A stretch of DNA of 64,000 nucleotides from positions 11,040-75,039 of the forward strand of contig CAJTZY010000003.1 in assembly GCA_910584085.1 (NCBI GenBank), in the 5' to 3' direction. Every line of letters starts with the position of its first letter. The stretch's first letter is position 1. Made by a program: the position numbers and the translations under genes. This stretch comes from an uncultured Bacilli bacterium (lineage in GTDB: Bacteria > Bacillota_I > Bacilli_A > RF39 > UBA660). Below the pieces are notes generated by a model that saw only the letters and a program-made list of their open reading frames with translations, was not told where the DNA came from and ran no database searches. Of this stretch, positions 1 through 8,211 are shown piece by piece.

Positions 1-159
1 TTATTTGATGAATCTCATGAATTAGATTTAGAAAAAAGTATTAATAATTTTTTAAGCAATAATGATGTAGACTTACTAGACATAAAATATGAGGTTGCGG
101 TAACTATTTGTGGTGAAGAACAGATATATTGTTTTAGTGCGATGATAATATATAGGTAA
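1..159 (+). CDS. C-terminal part of a Cse60-like sporulation protein (5' end outside window)
   Basis: An open frame runs from the window edge to TAA and encodes about 52 residues. The tail contains IDxKY-type text followed by a GEEQIYCFSAMIIYR ending. That ending resembles the small sporulation protein Cse60 (about 60 residues) of Bacillus-type spore formers, whose role is poorly defined. The start codon lies upstream of the window. The call rests on remembered family resemblance plus the presence of other sporulation-type genes nearby, so it is moderate. Confidence 0.55.
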   Translation, partial: LFDESHELDLEKSINNFLSNNDVDLLDIKYEVAVTICGEEQIYCFSAMIIYR

Positions 160-220
160 AATTGAATAAATTAAAAAATTTTTGATTATTATAATCATAG
201 AATATTAGAGGAGGGATATC

Positions 221-2527
221 ATGTATAATAGTTTTACTGAAGACGCAAGAAGAATACTTATAAGTGCTAAAGAAGAGATGAAAAAATTAAAACATCCTTA
301 TGTAGGTAGTGAACATTTAATGCTTGCTATATTAAGGGATAAAAATGAAATAAGTGATAGATTAAAGGATTATGAATTAGACTATGATAGATTAAGACAT
401 GAGATAATTGATATAGTAGGAATTGGCAGTAAAGAAGTAGAATGTTTTTTATACACTCCACTTTTAAAAAGAGTTATGGAAAATGCAATTTATGATAGTA
501 AGGAAAATAATAATGGTAAAGTAACAATATCACATTTATTTTCATCACTTTTAGAAGAAGGTGAAGGAATTGCTATTAGAATTCTCATTGGAATGGATAT
601 AGATATAGATGATTTATATCAGGAATTTGCGTTTAAATTTCATACAAAAAAAACTAAAAATAAAAAATTGTTAATAGATGAACTCGGTATAGATCTAACA
701 AAAAAGGCTAAAGAAGGTGTCCTGGATTCAGTAGTCGGTAGAGATGATGAAATAAAAATGGTTATTGAAATATTATGCAGAAGGAAGAAAAATAACCCTA
801 TACTAATTGGAGAAGCAGGAGTTGGAAAAACTGCAATAGTAGAAGAACTTAGTAGACTTATAAATCTAGGTGAAGTTCCAAATGCACTAAAAAATAAAAG
901 AATAATAAGTTTAGATATGTCATCCACTGTGGCAGGAACTAAATATAGAGGAGAGTTTGAAGAAAGGGTAAATAAAATATTAAAAGAATTAGAAGAAAAT
1001 GAGGATATAATTTTATTTATAGATGAAATACATACACTAGTTGGTGCAGGAGGCGCAGAGGGGGCAATAGATGCATCTAATATATTTAAACCTGCTTTAG
1101 CTAGAAATAAAATGAGATGTATAGGTGCCACAACAACCATGGAATATAAAAAATTTATAACAAGTGATAAGGCACTCGATAGAAGATTTCAAAAAGTAGA
1201 AGTAAATGTACCTAATAAAAGTGCAGTAAAGCAAATACTACTAAATGCAAGAGATACTTATTCAAACTTCCACAAAGCCCTAATTTCTGATGAAATAATA
1301 GATTATATTATTGAATTATCAGATAAATATATAAAAAACAGATATGAACCAGATAAATCTATAGATATATTAGATGAGGTATGTGCACATGTATCACTAA
1401 AAGAAAACAGCAAATTAAAAAAGTATAATACTCTAACTAAAAAATTAAATGAGATATTGAAAACTAAAAAAAGTTATTTACTAAAAAAGGACTATGATAA
1501 AGCATCTTTGTATAAAGAAGAAGAAAATAGATTAATGACAAAAATAAATAAACTAGAATTAGAACTTTCAAAAGAAAAAACCAATGTAGTAACTAAAGAT
1601 GATGTAATAAATGTTGTAAGTAGAAAAAGTAATGTACCAATATATGAATTAAAAGATTTTAATATAGATGATATAAATCGATTTGAAAAAGAGTTAAAAC
1701 AAAAAATAATAGGTCATGATAAAATAATAGATGAATTAGTAAAAGTGTATAAAAAACTTAAACTGGGACTTAAAGATGATAATATGTGTTATTCAATGAT
1801 GTTTGTTGGACCTAGTGGAGTTGGAAAAACAGAACTTGCTAAGCTTTTTTCAAAAAAAATAGTTAATAACGTTATAAAACTTGATATGAGTGAATTTAGC
1901 GAACCACACCAAATAAGTAAACTGATAGGATCTCCTGCAGGATATGTAGGATATAATGACAATAAAAATATACTAGAAAGTGTTAAAGATAATCCTTTTT
2001 CAATACTTATATTAGATGAAATAGAAAAAGCAAACCCTAGTATAATTAATCTTCTATATCAGATACTAGACGATGGTAAATTAAAAGATTCTAAGGGGGA
2101 AGATATATATTTCAATAACTCAATGATTATAATGACATCAAATATAGGGTTTAATAAGCAAAATATAGGATTTAATAGTGATAACAAGATAAATAATGAA
2201 TTAAAAGATAACTTTAGTATACCTTTTATAAATAGAATAGATAATATATTCACCTTTAACTATTTAAATGAATATGATATAAGATATATTATAAATAATA
2301 AACTAAAAAAATTAAGAGATAAATATAAAAATAAAAATGTTTCAGTTAAAATAAGTAATACGGTAATAGACGATATAGTTAAATTATCTAATTATCATGA
2401 ATTTGGAGCCAGAAAAATAGAAAAAATAATAAAAAATAATATAGAAAGTATAATTATAAATGAAATACTAAATGATAAAAAAATAGTAAATATAAAAAAT
2501 ATAGATAATAGTGTAGTAAAAAGCTAG
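221..2527 (+). CDS. clpC: ATP-dependent Clp protease ATP-binding subunit ClpC (Hsp100 AAA+ unfoldase)
   Basis: Cytoplasmic double-ring AAA+ unfoldase that feeds substrates to ClpP. The order of parts is typical: Clp N-domain repeats (about residues 1-145), the first AAA module with Walker A GEAGVGKT (about 197-204) and FIDEIHTLVGAG, a short UVR-type coiled middle region (about 413-445), then the second AAA module with GPSGVGKT (about 530) and LILDEIEKA. At 768 residues it is slightly shorter than Bacillus ClpC (about 810). The ATG follows a clear GAGGAGGG ribosome binding site. The usual ctsR-mcsA-mcsB neighbours of Bacillus are absent, so adaptor and heat-shock control must differ or lie elsewhere. 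Confidence 0.95.
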   Translation: MYNSFTEDARRILISAKEEMKKLKHPYVGSEHLMLAILRDKNEISDRLKDYELDYDRLRHEIIDIVGIGSKEVECFLYTPLLKRVMENAIYDSKENNNGKVTISHLFSSLLEEGEGIAIRILIGMDIDIDDLYQEFAFKFHTKKTKNKKLLIDELGIDLTKKAKEGVLDSVVGRDDEIKMVIEILCRRKKNNPILIGEAGVGKTAIVEELSRLINLGEVPNALKNKRIISLDMSSTVAGTKYRGEFEERVNKILKELEENEDIILFIDEIHTLVGAGGAEGAIDASNIFKPALARNKMRCIGATTTMEYKKFITSDKALDRRFQKVEVNVPNKSAVKQILLNARDTYSNFHKALISDEIIDYIIELSDKYIKNRYEPDKSIDILDEVCAHVSLKENSKLKKYNTLTKKLNEILKTKKSYLLKKDYDKASLYKEEENRLMTKINKLELELSKEKTNVVTKDDVINVVSRKSNVPIYELKDFNIDDINRFEKELKQKIIGHDKIIDELVKVYKKLKLGLKDDNMCYSMMFVGPSGVGKTELAKLFSKKIVNNVIKLDMSEFSEPHQISKLIGSPAGYVGYNDNKNILESVKDNPFSILILDEIEKANPSIINLLYQILDDGKLKDSKGEDIYFNNSMIIMTSNIGFNKQNIGFNSDNKINNELKDNFSIPFINRIDNIFTFNYLNEYDIRYIINNKLKKLRDKYKNKNVSVKISNTVIDDIVKLSNYHEFGARKIEKIIKNNIESIIINEILNDKKIVNIKNIDNSVVKS

Positions 2528-2558
2528 TTTAATAATTTAATGTTATTAAACTTTTTTT
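2527..2558 (+). terminator. Intrinsic terminator after clpC
   Basis: A perfect 9-bp stem (GTTTAATAA / TTATTAAAC) with a 7-nt loop is followed by a run of seven T. It begins at the last base of the clpC stop codon. Confidence 0.85.
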
Positions 2559-2633
2559 ATTTAAAACGACAAAAAAAACAAAAATACTTTCCTTTTTTTT
2601 AAAATATGTTATAATTAATATTAGGGTGATACT

Positions 2634-3176
2634 ATGGACTCTTTAGAAGCAATTAAAGTAAGCTTAAGAAATAATCCTAATTTAAATAATGAAATAAGAA
2701 ATAAAATATTTGAATTAATTATAATTTTCCATAAAAAATTACCTGAGGTTAGTTTAGTTAGATTAAACGAAAGATTAAAAAGAGTAAAAATAGGGAAAAT
2801 AGGAAAATTTGAAAGAAGAGGCACTTATTTCTATGACATTTTTAAAAACGAAATATTGTTTTCTGCTAATATAAGTGGTAATTATGATTTAGATAATTTA
2901 TTTATGAAAGCAATATTGCAAATGGCTACAAGTACAGATACCTTTACTGGGTTTAATTCAGATGAAAGGCTTAGAGCGCTTAATTTAGCCTATACAGAAA
3001 TACTTGCTAATTATTTAGTTGGGAATGAAGGGGATTCTGATTTAGAAGAAGAGATGTTAGTTACAAATCTTTTAAGTCATATTGTTGGCAAAGATACTAT
3101 GTTTAATTCATATTTTACAAATAACGGTGAGCCTATAATTAAGGCTATGCAAGATGCGGAGGTAGGAATGTTATGA
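2634..3176 (+). CDS. Conserved-looking hypothetical protein, 180 aa
   Basis: I do not recognise this protein. It is soluble-looking, with no signal peptide or membrane segment. Its charged, helical N-terminus is followed by a KFERRGTYFYDIFKNEILFSANISG segment that looks beta-rich. A TATAAT box lies about 20 bases upstream and AGGGTGAT precedes the ATG. Its last bases overlap the next gene (ATG inside the stop region), so the two are very probably translated together and may form a complex. Confidence 0.75.
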   Translation: MDSLEAIKVSLRNNPNLNNEIRNKIFELIIIFHKKLPEVSLVRLNERLKRVKIGKIGKFERRGTYFYDIFKNEILFSANISGNYDLDNLFMKAILQMATSTDTFTGFNSDERLRALNLAYTEILANYLVGNEGDSDLEEEMLVTNLLSHIVGKDTMFNSYFTNNGEPIIKAMQDAEVGML

Positions 3177-3571
3177 CTAGTATAGTAAATTTTGAAGACA
3201 GATTAAATGATAGAGTAAGTAATGTTATCTTGGAGTCATTAAATAGAATGCATGATGCAAAACAAAATGGTGTATTAGGACCAGATGAACTTTCTAAAAT
3301 AATTGTTTTAGAAGGGGATCTATTTGCTAATAAAATTAAACAAGGAAGAGTAACTTTTGATGAAATAGAGTCTGCAGAAACATTTGTAACAGGATTTGTG
3401 GGACCAAATAAAGATAAATATTTTAGTTATAATCATGCAGATTTAGATAAAGCATCTAAAGCATTTTTAGAGGGTACTTTCTTTGCAAGAGAAGAACTTG
3501 AGAGAAGACAAAGAAGTACAATTCAAAGAGAAGAAGAAATAAATTATAGAGATGGGTTTAAAAGATTATAG
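3173..3571 (+). CDS. Hypothetical protein, 132 aa, coupled to the preceding gene
   Basis: Function not recognised. It is an acidic, helical, cytoplasmic-looking protein without membrane segments. The C-terminus, rich in R, E and Q (EELERRQRSTIQREEE), could form a coiled coil. It starts inside the end of the upstream gene with an ATGA overlap and uses an in-gene GGAGG ribosome binding site, so co-translation is likely. No terminator hairpin is obvious after it. Confidence 0.72.
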   Translation: MTSIVNFEDRLNDRVSNVILESLNRMHDAKQNGVLGPDELSKIIVLEGDLFANKIKQGRVTFDEIESAETFVTGFVGPNKDKYFSYNHADLDKASKAFLEGTFFAREELERRQRSTIQREEEINYRDGFKRL

Positions 3572-3673
3572 TTATGAAATTAATAATTCGTAACTTTTTT
3601 TCTTGACTTAAAATAATATATATAATAAAATTAGTTTGTAGGAAAGAAGATATAAATCGGATTGGAGGTTTAT

Positions 3674-3931
3674 ATGCAGGAAAAAGTAGAGTTAGTTAAG
3701 TTTACTCTAACACCTAATATGTCTTTAGAACTTATAAAATTTAATAAACTAAAGAAACAATTATTTGAAATAAAAAAACTATACAATCTAGATAAAAAAG
3801 AAGAACTGCTATTAAAAATAGAACAATTAGAACTTGAATTAGCAAGTTCAAGAGATAAATTTATTAAAGAATTTAGATTAGTTAATACTAAAGAGATAGA
3901 AGAGTATATGAAAATAAAAGATCAACTTTGA
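3674..3931 (+). CDS. Small coiled-coil hypothetical protein, 85 aa
   Basis: Not recognised. Nearly the whole protein is predicted-looking coiled coil, with K/E/L heptad-like text and no cysteine or membrane segment. I place the start at the ATG seven bases after a TTGGAGG ribosome binding site. An in-frame TTG twelve bases earlier lies inside that site and is not credible. The stop codon lies inside a strong terminator, so the gene is probably monocistronic. Confidence 0.65.
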   Translation: MQEKVELVKFTLTPNMSLELIKFNKLKKQLFEIKKLYNLDKKEELLLKIEQLELELASSRDKFIKEFRLVNTKEIEEYMKIKDQL

Positions 3932-3942
3932 TCTTTTATTTT
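3911..3942 (+). terminator. Terminator overlapping the end of the small coiled-coil gene
   Basis: A 14-bp perfect stem (AAAATAAAAGATCA / TGATCTTTTATTTT) encloses a 4-nt loop. The stop codon sits in the right arm. Confidence 0.7.
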
Positions 3943-4010
3943 ATAAAAAAATGAATTTGACATAAACAATATATGTAGTATAATAATTTTAAAAAAAAAG
4001 GAGATTTTGT

Positions 4011-5357
4011 ATGAAAAATAAAAAAGTAATTAAACAAATGTCAAGATTTAAAATAGTAGTAAAAGAAACCTTATTAAATAATATCCCACCAATAGTTTTA
4101 TTTGATTTATATGAACTTAATGATGATCAAATAAATTATTTATATCAAAAAGTTAATGGAATATATAATACTGACTCAAAGAAAGACGAAGAATTTGATT
4201 CATTTCATATTCCAGAAAAAAATAGAAAACTTACAGGCTATAATTTAAATTTTTTATTTCAGAAGTTAGATAGTTTTAAAAAATCAAATTTTGAACAAGA
4301 ATATCAAAATGTTAGAGAAGAAATTATCATTCGTAATATTACTTTAGTAAAAGATTGTGTAAGAAACCTATTTAAAGATATTCCATTTACAGAAGAAGAT
4401 GCAATAATGTTTGGTGTAGAGGGCTTATTAGATGCAATTGATTCTTATGACATTAAATCGGAAATTTCATTTTCTGCTCATGCTATAAAACATATAGTAT
4501 TAAATATACAAAATCATTTTGTCGAGCTTACTGGAATAACCTATAAAGAGTATAAGCAAGGTATAAATATACCAACTATTCCTATATCCTTAATTAAACT
4601 TGAATCACCAGTAATAATTGAAGATGGACAAATGCCAACAACATTTGAAGATTATGATGAAGTAGATGCTATTGAAGATGAAGAATTGGGCTATTATGGA
4701 GTAGAAGTATTCAATTTTGATAATAAAGAGTTAAGAGTAATATTAGACAAAATACTTAAATTATTAAAACCAGAACAAAGGACAGTAATAAAACAACATT
4801 TTGGTTTTGATAATAGTGAACCTATGACATATACCCAAATAGGTAAAATGGAAAATGTTAGTATTACAACAATAAGTAATAGGATTAATGATGGACTTAG
4901 GCATATGATAAGGCCATGTAGCAAACAATTACCCGAATTTAGTATAAGTTATAATAAAAAGTTTGAATATTTGAAAAATAATTTAATAAAAAAGCAAGAG
5001 GAATATAGTGCCAAATATATAAGAATTTGTGAATTATTGCTTCATGATATAAGCGCTGAAGCATTTCCTAATTTTATGAAAATGGCTGGATTTGAATTAG
5101 AACCATATAATATAGAAGAATTAGTTAATGACATAGAAAAAATTTGCAATATTGCTAAAGAAGAGAATTTTAATATTTCATACATCTATTATAGAGTAGA
5201 AAATCTATCAAAATTTAATAAGATTTCTAGAAATGTATATGAATTTATATGTCAAAATTATAATGAATTAAGGATAGGTATAAGAAATTTTAGAAGTGAT
5301 ATAGATGGTAAATCAAAACAAAAGGCAATAGGTTATAGTAAATCATTTGGTAAATAG
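4011..5357 (+). CDS. Atypical sigma-70 family protein with C-terminal extension
   Basis: RNA polymerase sigma-factor-like protein of 448 residues. Region 2-like text runs from about residue 105 (RNITLVKDCVRNLF, then EEDAIMFGVEGLLDAIDSYD, then ISFSAHAIKHIVLN). Region 4-like text follows at about 245-300 (LLKPEQRTVIKQHFGF, TYTQIGKMENVSITTISNRIN), a clear helix-turn-helix. Two features are unusual. The aromatic, tryptophan-rich promoter-melting stretch of region 2.3 is replaced by AHAIKHIVL. About 140 extra residues of unknown type follow region 4. An N-terminal segment of about 100 residues is also unassigned. It could be a divergent sigma factor, a sigma-derived regulator, or a lineage-specific sporulation or stress factor. 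Confidence 0.75.
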   Translation: MKNKKVIKQMSRFKIVVKETLLNNIPPIVLFDLYELNDDQINYLYQKVNGIYNTDSKKDEEFDSFHIPEKNRKLTGYNLNFLFQKLDSFKKSNFEQEYQNVREEIIIRNITLVKDCVRNLFKDIPFTEEDAIMFGVEGLLDAIDSYDIKSEISFSAHAIKHIVLNIQNHFVELTGITYKEYKQGINIPTIPISLIKLESPVIIEDGQMPTTFEDYDEVDAIEDEELGYYGVEVFNFDNKELRVILDKILKLLKPEQRTVIKQHFGFDNSEPMTYTQIGKMENVSITTISNRINDGLRHMIRPCSKQLPEFSISYNKKFEYLKNNLIKKQEEYSAKYIRICELLLHDISAEAFPNFMKMAGFELEPYNIEELVNDIEKICNIAKEENFNISYIYYRVENLSKFNKISRNVYEFICQNYNELRIGIRNFRSDIDGKSKQKAIGYSKSFGK

Positions 5358-5370
5358 CCAAGGAATAAGT

Positions 5371-5400
5371 AAAAGTATCAAAAAAAAATGATACTTTTTT
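5371..5400 (+). terminator. Terminator after the atypical sigma gene
   Basis: A 10-bp stem (AAAAGTATCA / TGATACTTTT) with an A-rich 8-nt loop, followed by further T. Confidence 0.85.
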
Positions 5401-5530
5401 ATTTTGACATATTTTTTAATAATTTCTTATTTTATAATTTCCAAAAGTAGTAAACTTTCTGAAATTAATTGTATTTTTTTATATTAGATATTTAAAAAAA
5501 ATACTATGGTATTATATAGTATTAAATATA

Positions 5531-5605
5531 TACATTAGCGAGACCAGTGGAGGGTAGCCACTAGATTCTTCAGTATTACCCCTACTATGTAGCAAGAAGA
5601 ATGTA
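5531..5605. ncRNA. Candidate structured RNA of unknown class in a gene-free stretch
   Basis: The gap between the sigma-like gene and the convergent unknown gene is about 370 bases and mostly AT. This GC-richer 75-base island can fold into a closing helix TACATT/AATGTA, hairpin 1 AGTGG(7-nt loop)CCACT, and hairpin 2 ATTCTTC/GAAGAAT capped by CTAC(TAT)GTAG. The closing helix and hairpin 2 share three bases, so they may alternate. AGGGTA and TACCCCT could form a pseudoknot. I do not recognise an Rfam class, and the strand is uncertain. Confidence 0.35.
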
Positions 5606-5691
5606 TTATGTTAATTTCCAAAAATTTAGTAATTATTAAAAGATAGCAATTGCAAAACTATAGATTTATAAATTAAATTTTTTCAAACAAA

Positions 5692-5709
5692 AATCGCATT
5701 TCTGCGATT
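5692..5709 (-). terminator. Terminator of the minus-strand unknown gene
   Basis: AATCGCA / TGCGATT is a 7-bp stem with a 4-nt loop. Read on the minus strand it is followed by TTTTTG. It lies about 20 bases after the end of the minus-strand gene. Confidence 0.7.
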
Positions 5710-5731
5710 AGTCAATTAAAAGTTAGCTATA

Positions 5732-6436
5732 TTATTTTCTAAAAGAAATTGGCTCATTACTTGATTCATGCTCTTTAGAAAACTTAGACAATTTTTCTAT
5801 AATATCATTATAGTTAATTTCCCTTGTCATTTTGTTAATATCATCAATTATTTCCCCATGAGAACGCTCTTTATCAGAAGATTGTTTTTCTTCCCAAATA
5901 GTTATATCAGGAACAAATCCCAAATTGGTAATTTTTTCTGATGTAGTTCCTATCAAATCAATTAAATCATTTTTTGATTGATTTAAAAGATATAAATCTT
6001 GGATTATCTTTAACGTATTAGCATCATAATATGCATATTGTCCTCTATGCATATACTTACCATTTAGGGTAGCAAATACATCTGGATTATAGTAATAAAT
6101 TCCTGAACAACTATTATTTTCTTTATCAAATAAAATCGAGTAACATACCTTAGGCATAAAAAGCGAATATTGAATGCTAATAATAATATCTTGAATTGAT
6201 GCACTAATAAGTATCTGGTATTCTTTAGGGTTAATAATGACTCTATGTATCTTTAAGTCACTATTGGGCAAAGACATGCTTAATGTTAGTAAATTACTTT
6301 CTTCATCATATTTTATTGAGCCAGGTTCTATAACAAACCCAGCTAAAAATCTAAAACAATTTTCAATGTAGCTTTCTTCTAATTTTGTTTTTTCTTTTAA
6401 ATAATACATTAGATACATTGTTGAATCAAATTGCAT
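5732..6436 (-). CDS. Hypothetical protein, 234 aa
   Basis: Not recognised. The first about 110 residues look like a mixed alpha/beta domain without signal peptide (LKEKTKLEESYIENCFRFL, then alternating strands). The last about 70 residues are charged and probably disordered or coiled. The start ATG is preceded by AAGGAGGGG on the minus strand. Its own terminator lies downstream, and the gene faces the sigma-like gene, so it is a single transcription unit. Confidence 0.65.
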   Translation of the reverse strand: MQFDSTMYLMYYLKEKTKLEESYIENCFRFLAGFVIEPGSIKYDEESNLLTLSMSLPNSDLKIHRVIINPKEYQILISASIQDIIISIQYSLFMPKVCYSILFDKENNSCSGIYYYNPDVFATLNGKYMHRGQYAYYDANTLKIIQDLYLLNQSKNDLIDLIGTTSEKITNLGFVPDITIWEEKQSSDKERSHGEIIDDINKMTREINYNDIIEKLSKFSKEHESSNEPISFRK

Positions 6437-6687
6437 CTAAAATTCCCCTCCTTTTTATTAATGGCTACTACTATACAATAAAATAATCATTTTGTCAAAT
6501 TCTCCCAAATTAGACCATAGATATTTTTTAAGTATAAAGATAAAAAGAAAATAAACTTATCAAATCTAATATTCCTGACACATATTCGTAAAGTAGTAAA
6601 TTGGTAGTAATTTAAATATAAAATTTTTTATATTTATCTTTAAGTAAAGACATTTTGATAATATTTATTTATTTTTTATAAAAAAAA

Positions 6688-6712
6688 AGGAAATACGAAT
6701 TTTTTGTAGAAT
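6688..6712 (+). promoter_or_regulatory. Sigma-H-like promoter upstream of the spoIIAA-type gene
   Basis: AGGAAAT, 13 bases, then AGAAT matches the Bacillus sigma-H pattern (AGGAWWT ... RnnGAAT). It lies in a 365-base gene-free stretch. The same arrangement, with the same 13-base spacing and flanking ATAATATATATA, occurs near 11.24 kb. In Bacillus subtilis the spoIIA operon is transcribed by sigma-H RNA polymerase, which agrees with this placement. Confidence 0.6.
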
Positions 6713-6743
6713 AATATATATATAGGGTAAATAAATTCTAGTT

Positions 6744-6751
6744 TTGTCGAA
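6744..6751 (+). promoter_or_regulatory. Candidate Spo0A box
   Basis: TTGTCGAA equals the consensus Spo0A binding site. It lies about 30 bases downstream of the sigma-H-like -10 element and just upstream of a TATAAT (6756-6761), about 50 bases before the spoIIAA-type start. Spo0A is known to control spoIIA in Bacillus, but there the boxes lie upstream. This position could act differently, or be a chance 8-mer. Confidence 0.4.
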
Positions 6752-6802
6752 ACTGTATAATTAGAAAAAAAATTGTGCTAAATTAAATAGGAAGGTGAAT
6801 AT

Positions 6803-7150
6803 ATGCTTAATGTAAGTACTGAATTTAGAAAGGGAATATTATTTGTAAGACTTAAAGGACATTTAAATAAGAATACAATATCTAAGTTAAATAAAAAAGT
6901 AACAAATATAGTAAAAGAAAATGGGATAAGAAATATTGTATTTAATTTTGCTAATTTAAAATCAATAGATATAAAGGGAATTAATACTATATTTTATAAT
7001 TATGAACTATGTAAAAATAACAATGGAAGAAGTTTTATGTGTGGAAATAATGATAACATAAGAAATAAATTAAAAAGAAGTAGGCTTATTAATTATGTAT
7101 ATGAAACAACAGATGAACTGAATGCAATAAAGCTAATGAATATTGGGTGA
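6803..7150 (+). CDS. spoIIAA: Anti-sigma-F factor antagonist-like protein (SpoIIAA/STAS)
   Basis: A 115-residue single STAS domain, with the usual length and layout of SpoIIAA: an N-terminal strand pair (GILFVRLKGHLNKNT), a central NIVFNFANLKSIDIKGIN, and a C-terminal helix. In Bacillus, SpoIIAA binds the anti-sigma kinase SpoIIAB when Ser58 in the DSSG motif is unphosphorylated. Here the corresponding text is D56-I57-K58-G59, so the phosphoacceptor serine is missing. It is followed almost directly by a SigF-type sigma gene, with no SpoIIAB between. A sigma-H-like promoter lies upstream. The family call is good; whether it still acts in the SpoIIAA way is doubtful. Confidence 0.75.
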   Translation: MLNVSTEFRKGILFVRLKGHLNKNTISKLNKKVTNIVKENGIRNIVFNFANLKSIDIKGINTIFYNYELCKNNNGRSFMCGNNDNIRNKLKRSRLINYVYETTDELNAIKLMNIG

Positions 7151-7154
7151 AAAT

Positions 7155-7805
7155 ATGAAAGAAAAAATTATAATAGAAAATCAAAATCTAATTTATTATA
7201 TTGCTAATTTTTTTAAGGGATATCCATATAAGGAAGATTTATATCAAGCTGGTAGACTTGGTATGATTAAAGCCTATGATAAATATAATCCTAATATGGA
7301 TTGTAAATTTACAACATATGCATTTTCTTATATATTAGGTGAAATGAAAAAACTGGTAAGAGAGGATAAAGGAATTAAAATATCCCGTGAAATATCAAAA
7401 TTAAATTTAAGAATAGAGAAGGCTTATGTATTACTATCCCAAAAACTAATGAAAGAGCCAACTGAAAAAGAGATTGCCGATTTCCTTGAAATACCGGAAT
7501 ATTATGTATCAGAAGCTATTTTAAGTTTAAACAAGATAAAAAGTATAGATGAACCAGTAAATAGTGAAGGCAGAGAGTTAACATTACAAGATGTAATAGG
7601 TGAAACTCAAAATATTGATGATTTAATTTTACTTAGAGAAAGTCTAACAACCCTAAATAATGAAGAAATGGCAATAATAAATAATAGATATATTAAAGAT
7701 TATACACAATCAGAGACATCAAAAATAGTAGGTATGAGTCAAGTACAAGTATCAAGAAAAGAAAAAAAGGTATTAGAAAAATTAAAACAAAAAATGGTCG
7801 CATAG
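7155..7805 (+). CDS. sigF: Sporulation-type RNA polymerase sigma factor (SigF/SigG family)
   Basis: A 216-residue sigma-70 protein. Region 2 holds EDLYQAGRLGMIKAYDKYNP and CKFTTYAFSYILGEMKKLVRED, with the ILGEM text typical of the SigF/SigG/SigB group. Region 3 holds PTEKEIADFLEIPEYYVSEAI. Region 4 has QSETSKIVGMSQVQVSRKEKKVLEKL as helix-turn-helix. The ATG is chosen four bases after a GGGTGA site; the in-frame TTG twelve bases earlier would swallow that site. The gene starts 5 bases after the STAS gene ends, as in spoIIA operons but without spoIIAB. SigF is favoured over SigG by context. Confidence 0.82.
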   Translation: MKEKIIIENQNLIYYIANFFKGYPYKEDLYQAGRLGMIKAYDKYNPNMDCKFTTYAFSYILGEMKKLVREDKGIKISREISKLNLRIEKAYVLLSQKLMKEPTEKEIADFLEIPEYYVSEAILSLNKIKSIDEPVNSEGRELTLQDVIGETQNIDDLILLRESLTTLNNEEMAIINNRYIKDYTQSETSKIVGMSQVQVSRKEKKVLEKLKQKMVA

Positions 7806-7986
7806 ATTTATATAATTATAAGATTAAGCATATGTTTTACCCTCAAATATATAAATTAAGTAAATTTTTAAATTAACTATAATATATTTTGTAGATATTA
7901 TAGTTGCTTAATTAATAAAAATGAAAAAAATCAAAGTTTAATATTGAAACGATTAATTATTTATGCTATAATCTATATGTGGCCAT

Positions 7987-8077
7987 GGAGTAGTACTCAA
8001 GAGGCTGAAGAGGCGCCCCTGCTAAGGGTGTAGACCGGGCAACTGGTGCGAGGGTTCAAATCCCTCCTGCTCCGCCA
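7987..8077 (+). tRNA. tRNA-Ser(GCU)
   Basis: Complete tRNA with acceptor stem GGAGTAG / CTGCTCC, anticodon GCT at 8021-8023 in loop CTGCTAA, a long class II variable arm, T-loop TTCAAAT and encoded CCA. It reads AGC/AGT codons. It lies in a 400-base gap between the sigma gene and a VanZ-like gene, with a TATAAT box just upstream. Confidence 0.97.
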
Positions 8078-8087
8078 TCTGGAATTT

Positions 8088-8114
8088 AAACCCTTTTAGG
8101 GTTTTTCTTTTTTT
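8088..8114 (+). terminator. Terminator after tRNA-Ser
   Basis: AAACCCT / AGGGTTT stem with a tiny loop, followed by TTCTTTTTTTT. Confidence 0.85.
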
Positions 8115-8211
8115 TGAAATATTGATGTAAAGCAAATATGTTCATAACTAGATTAATACTATAATCATGGAAAAACGTATAAATCTATGTTATAATGAGT
8201 ATGGTGATAAT

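Noticed and set aside
640..1140. Minus-strand frame within clpC, and many similar antisense frames elsewhere
   Set aside because: They are hydrophobic shadows of real coding strands, without ribosome binding sites or promoters.
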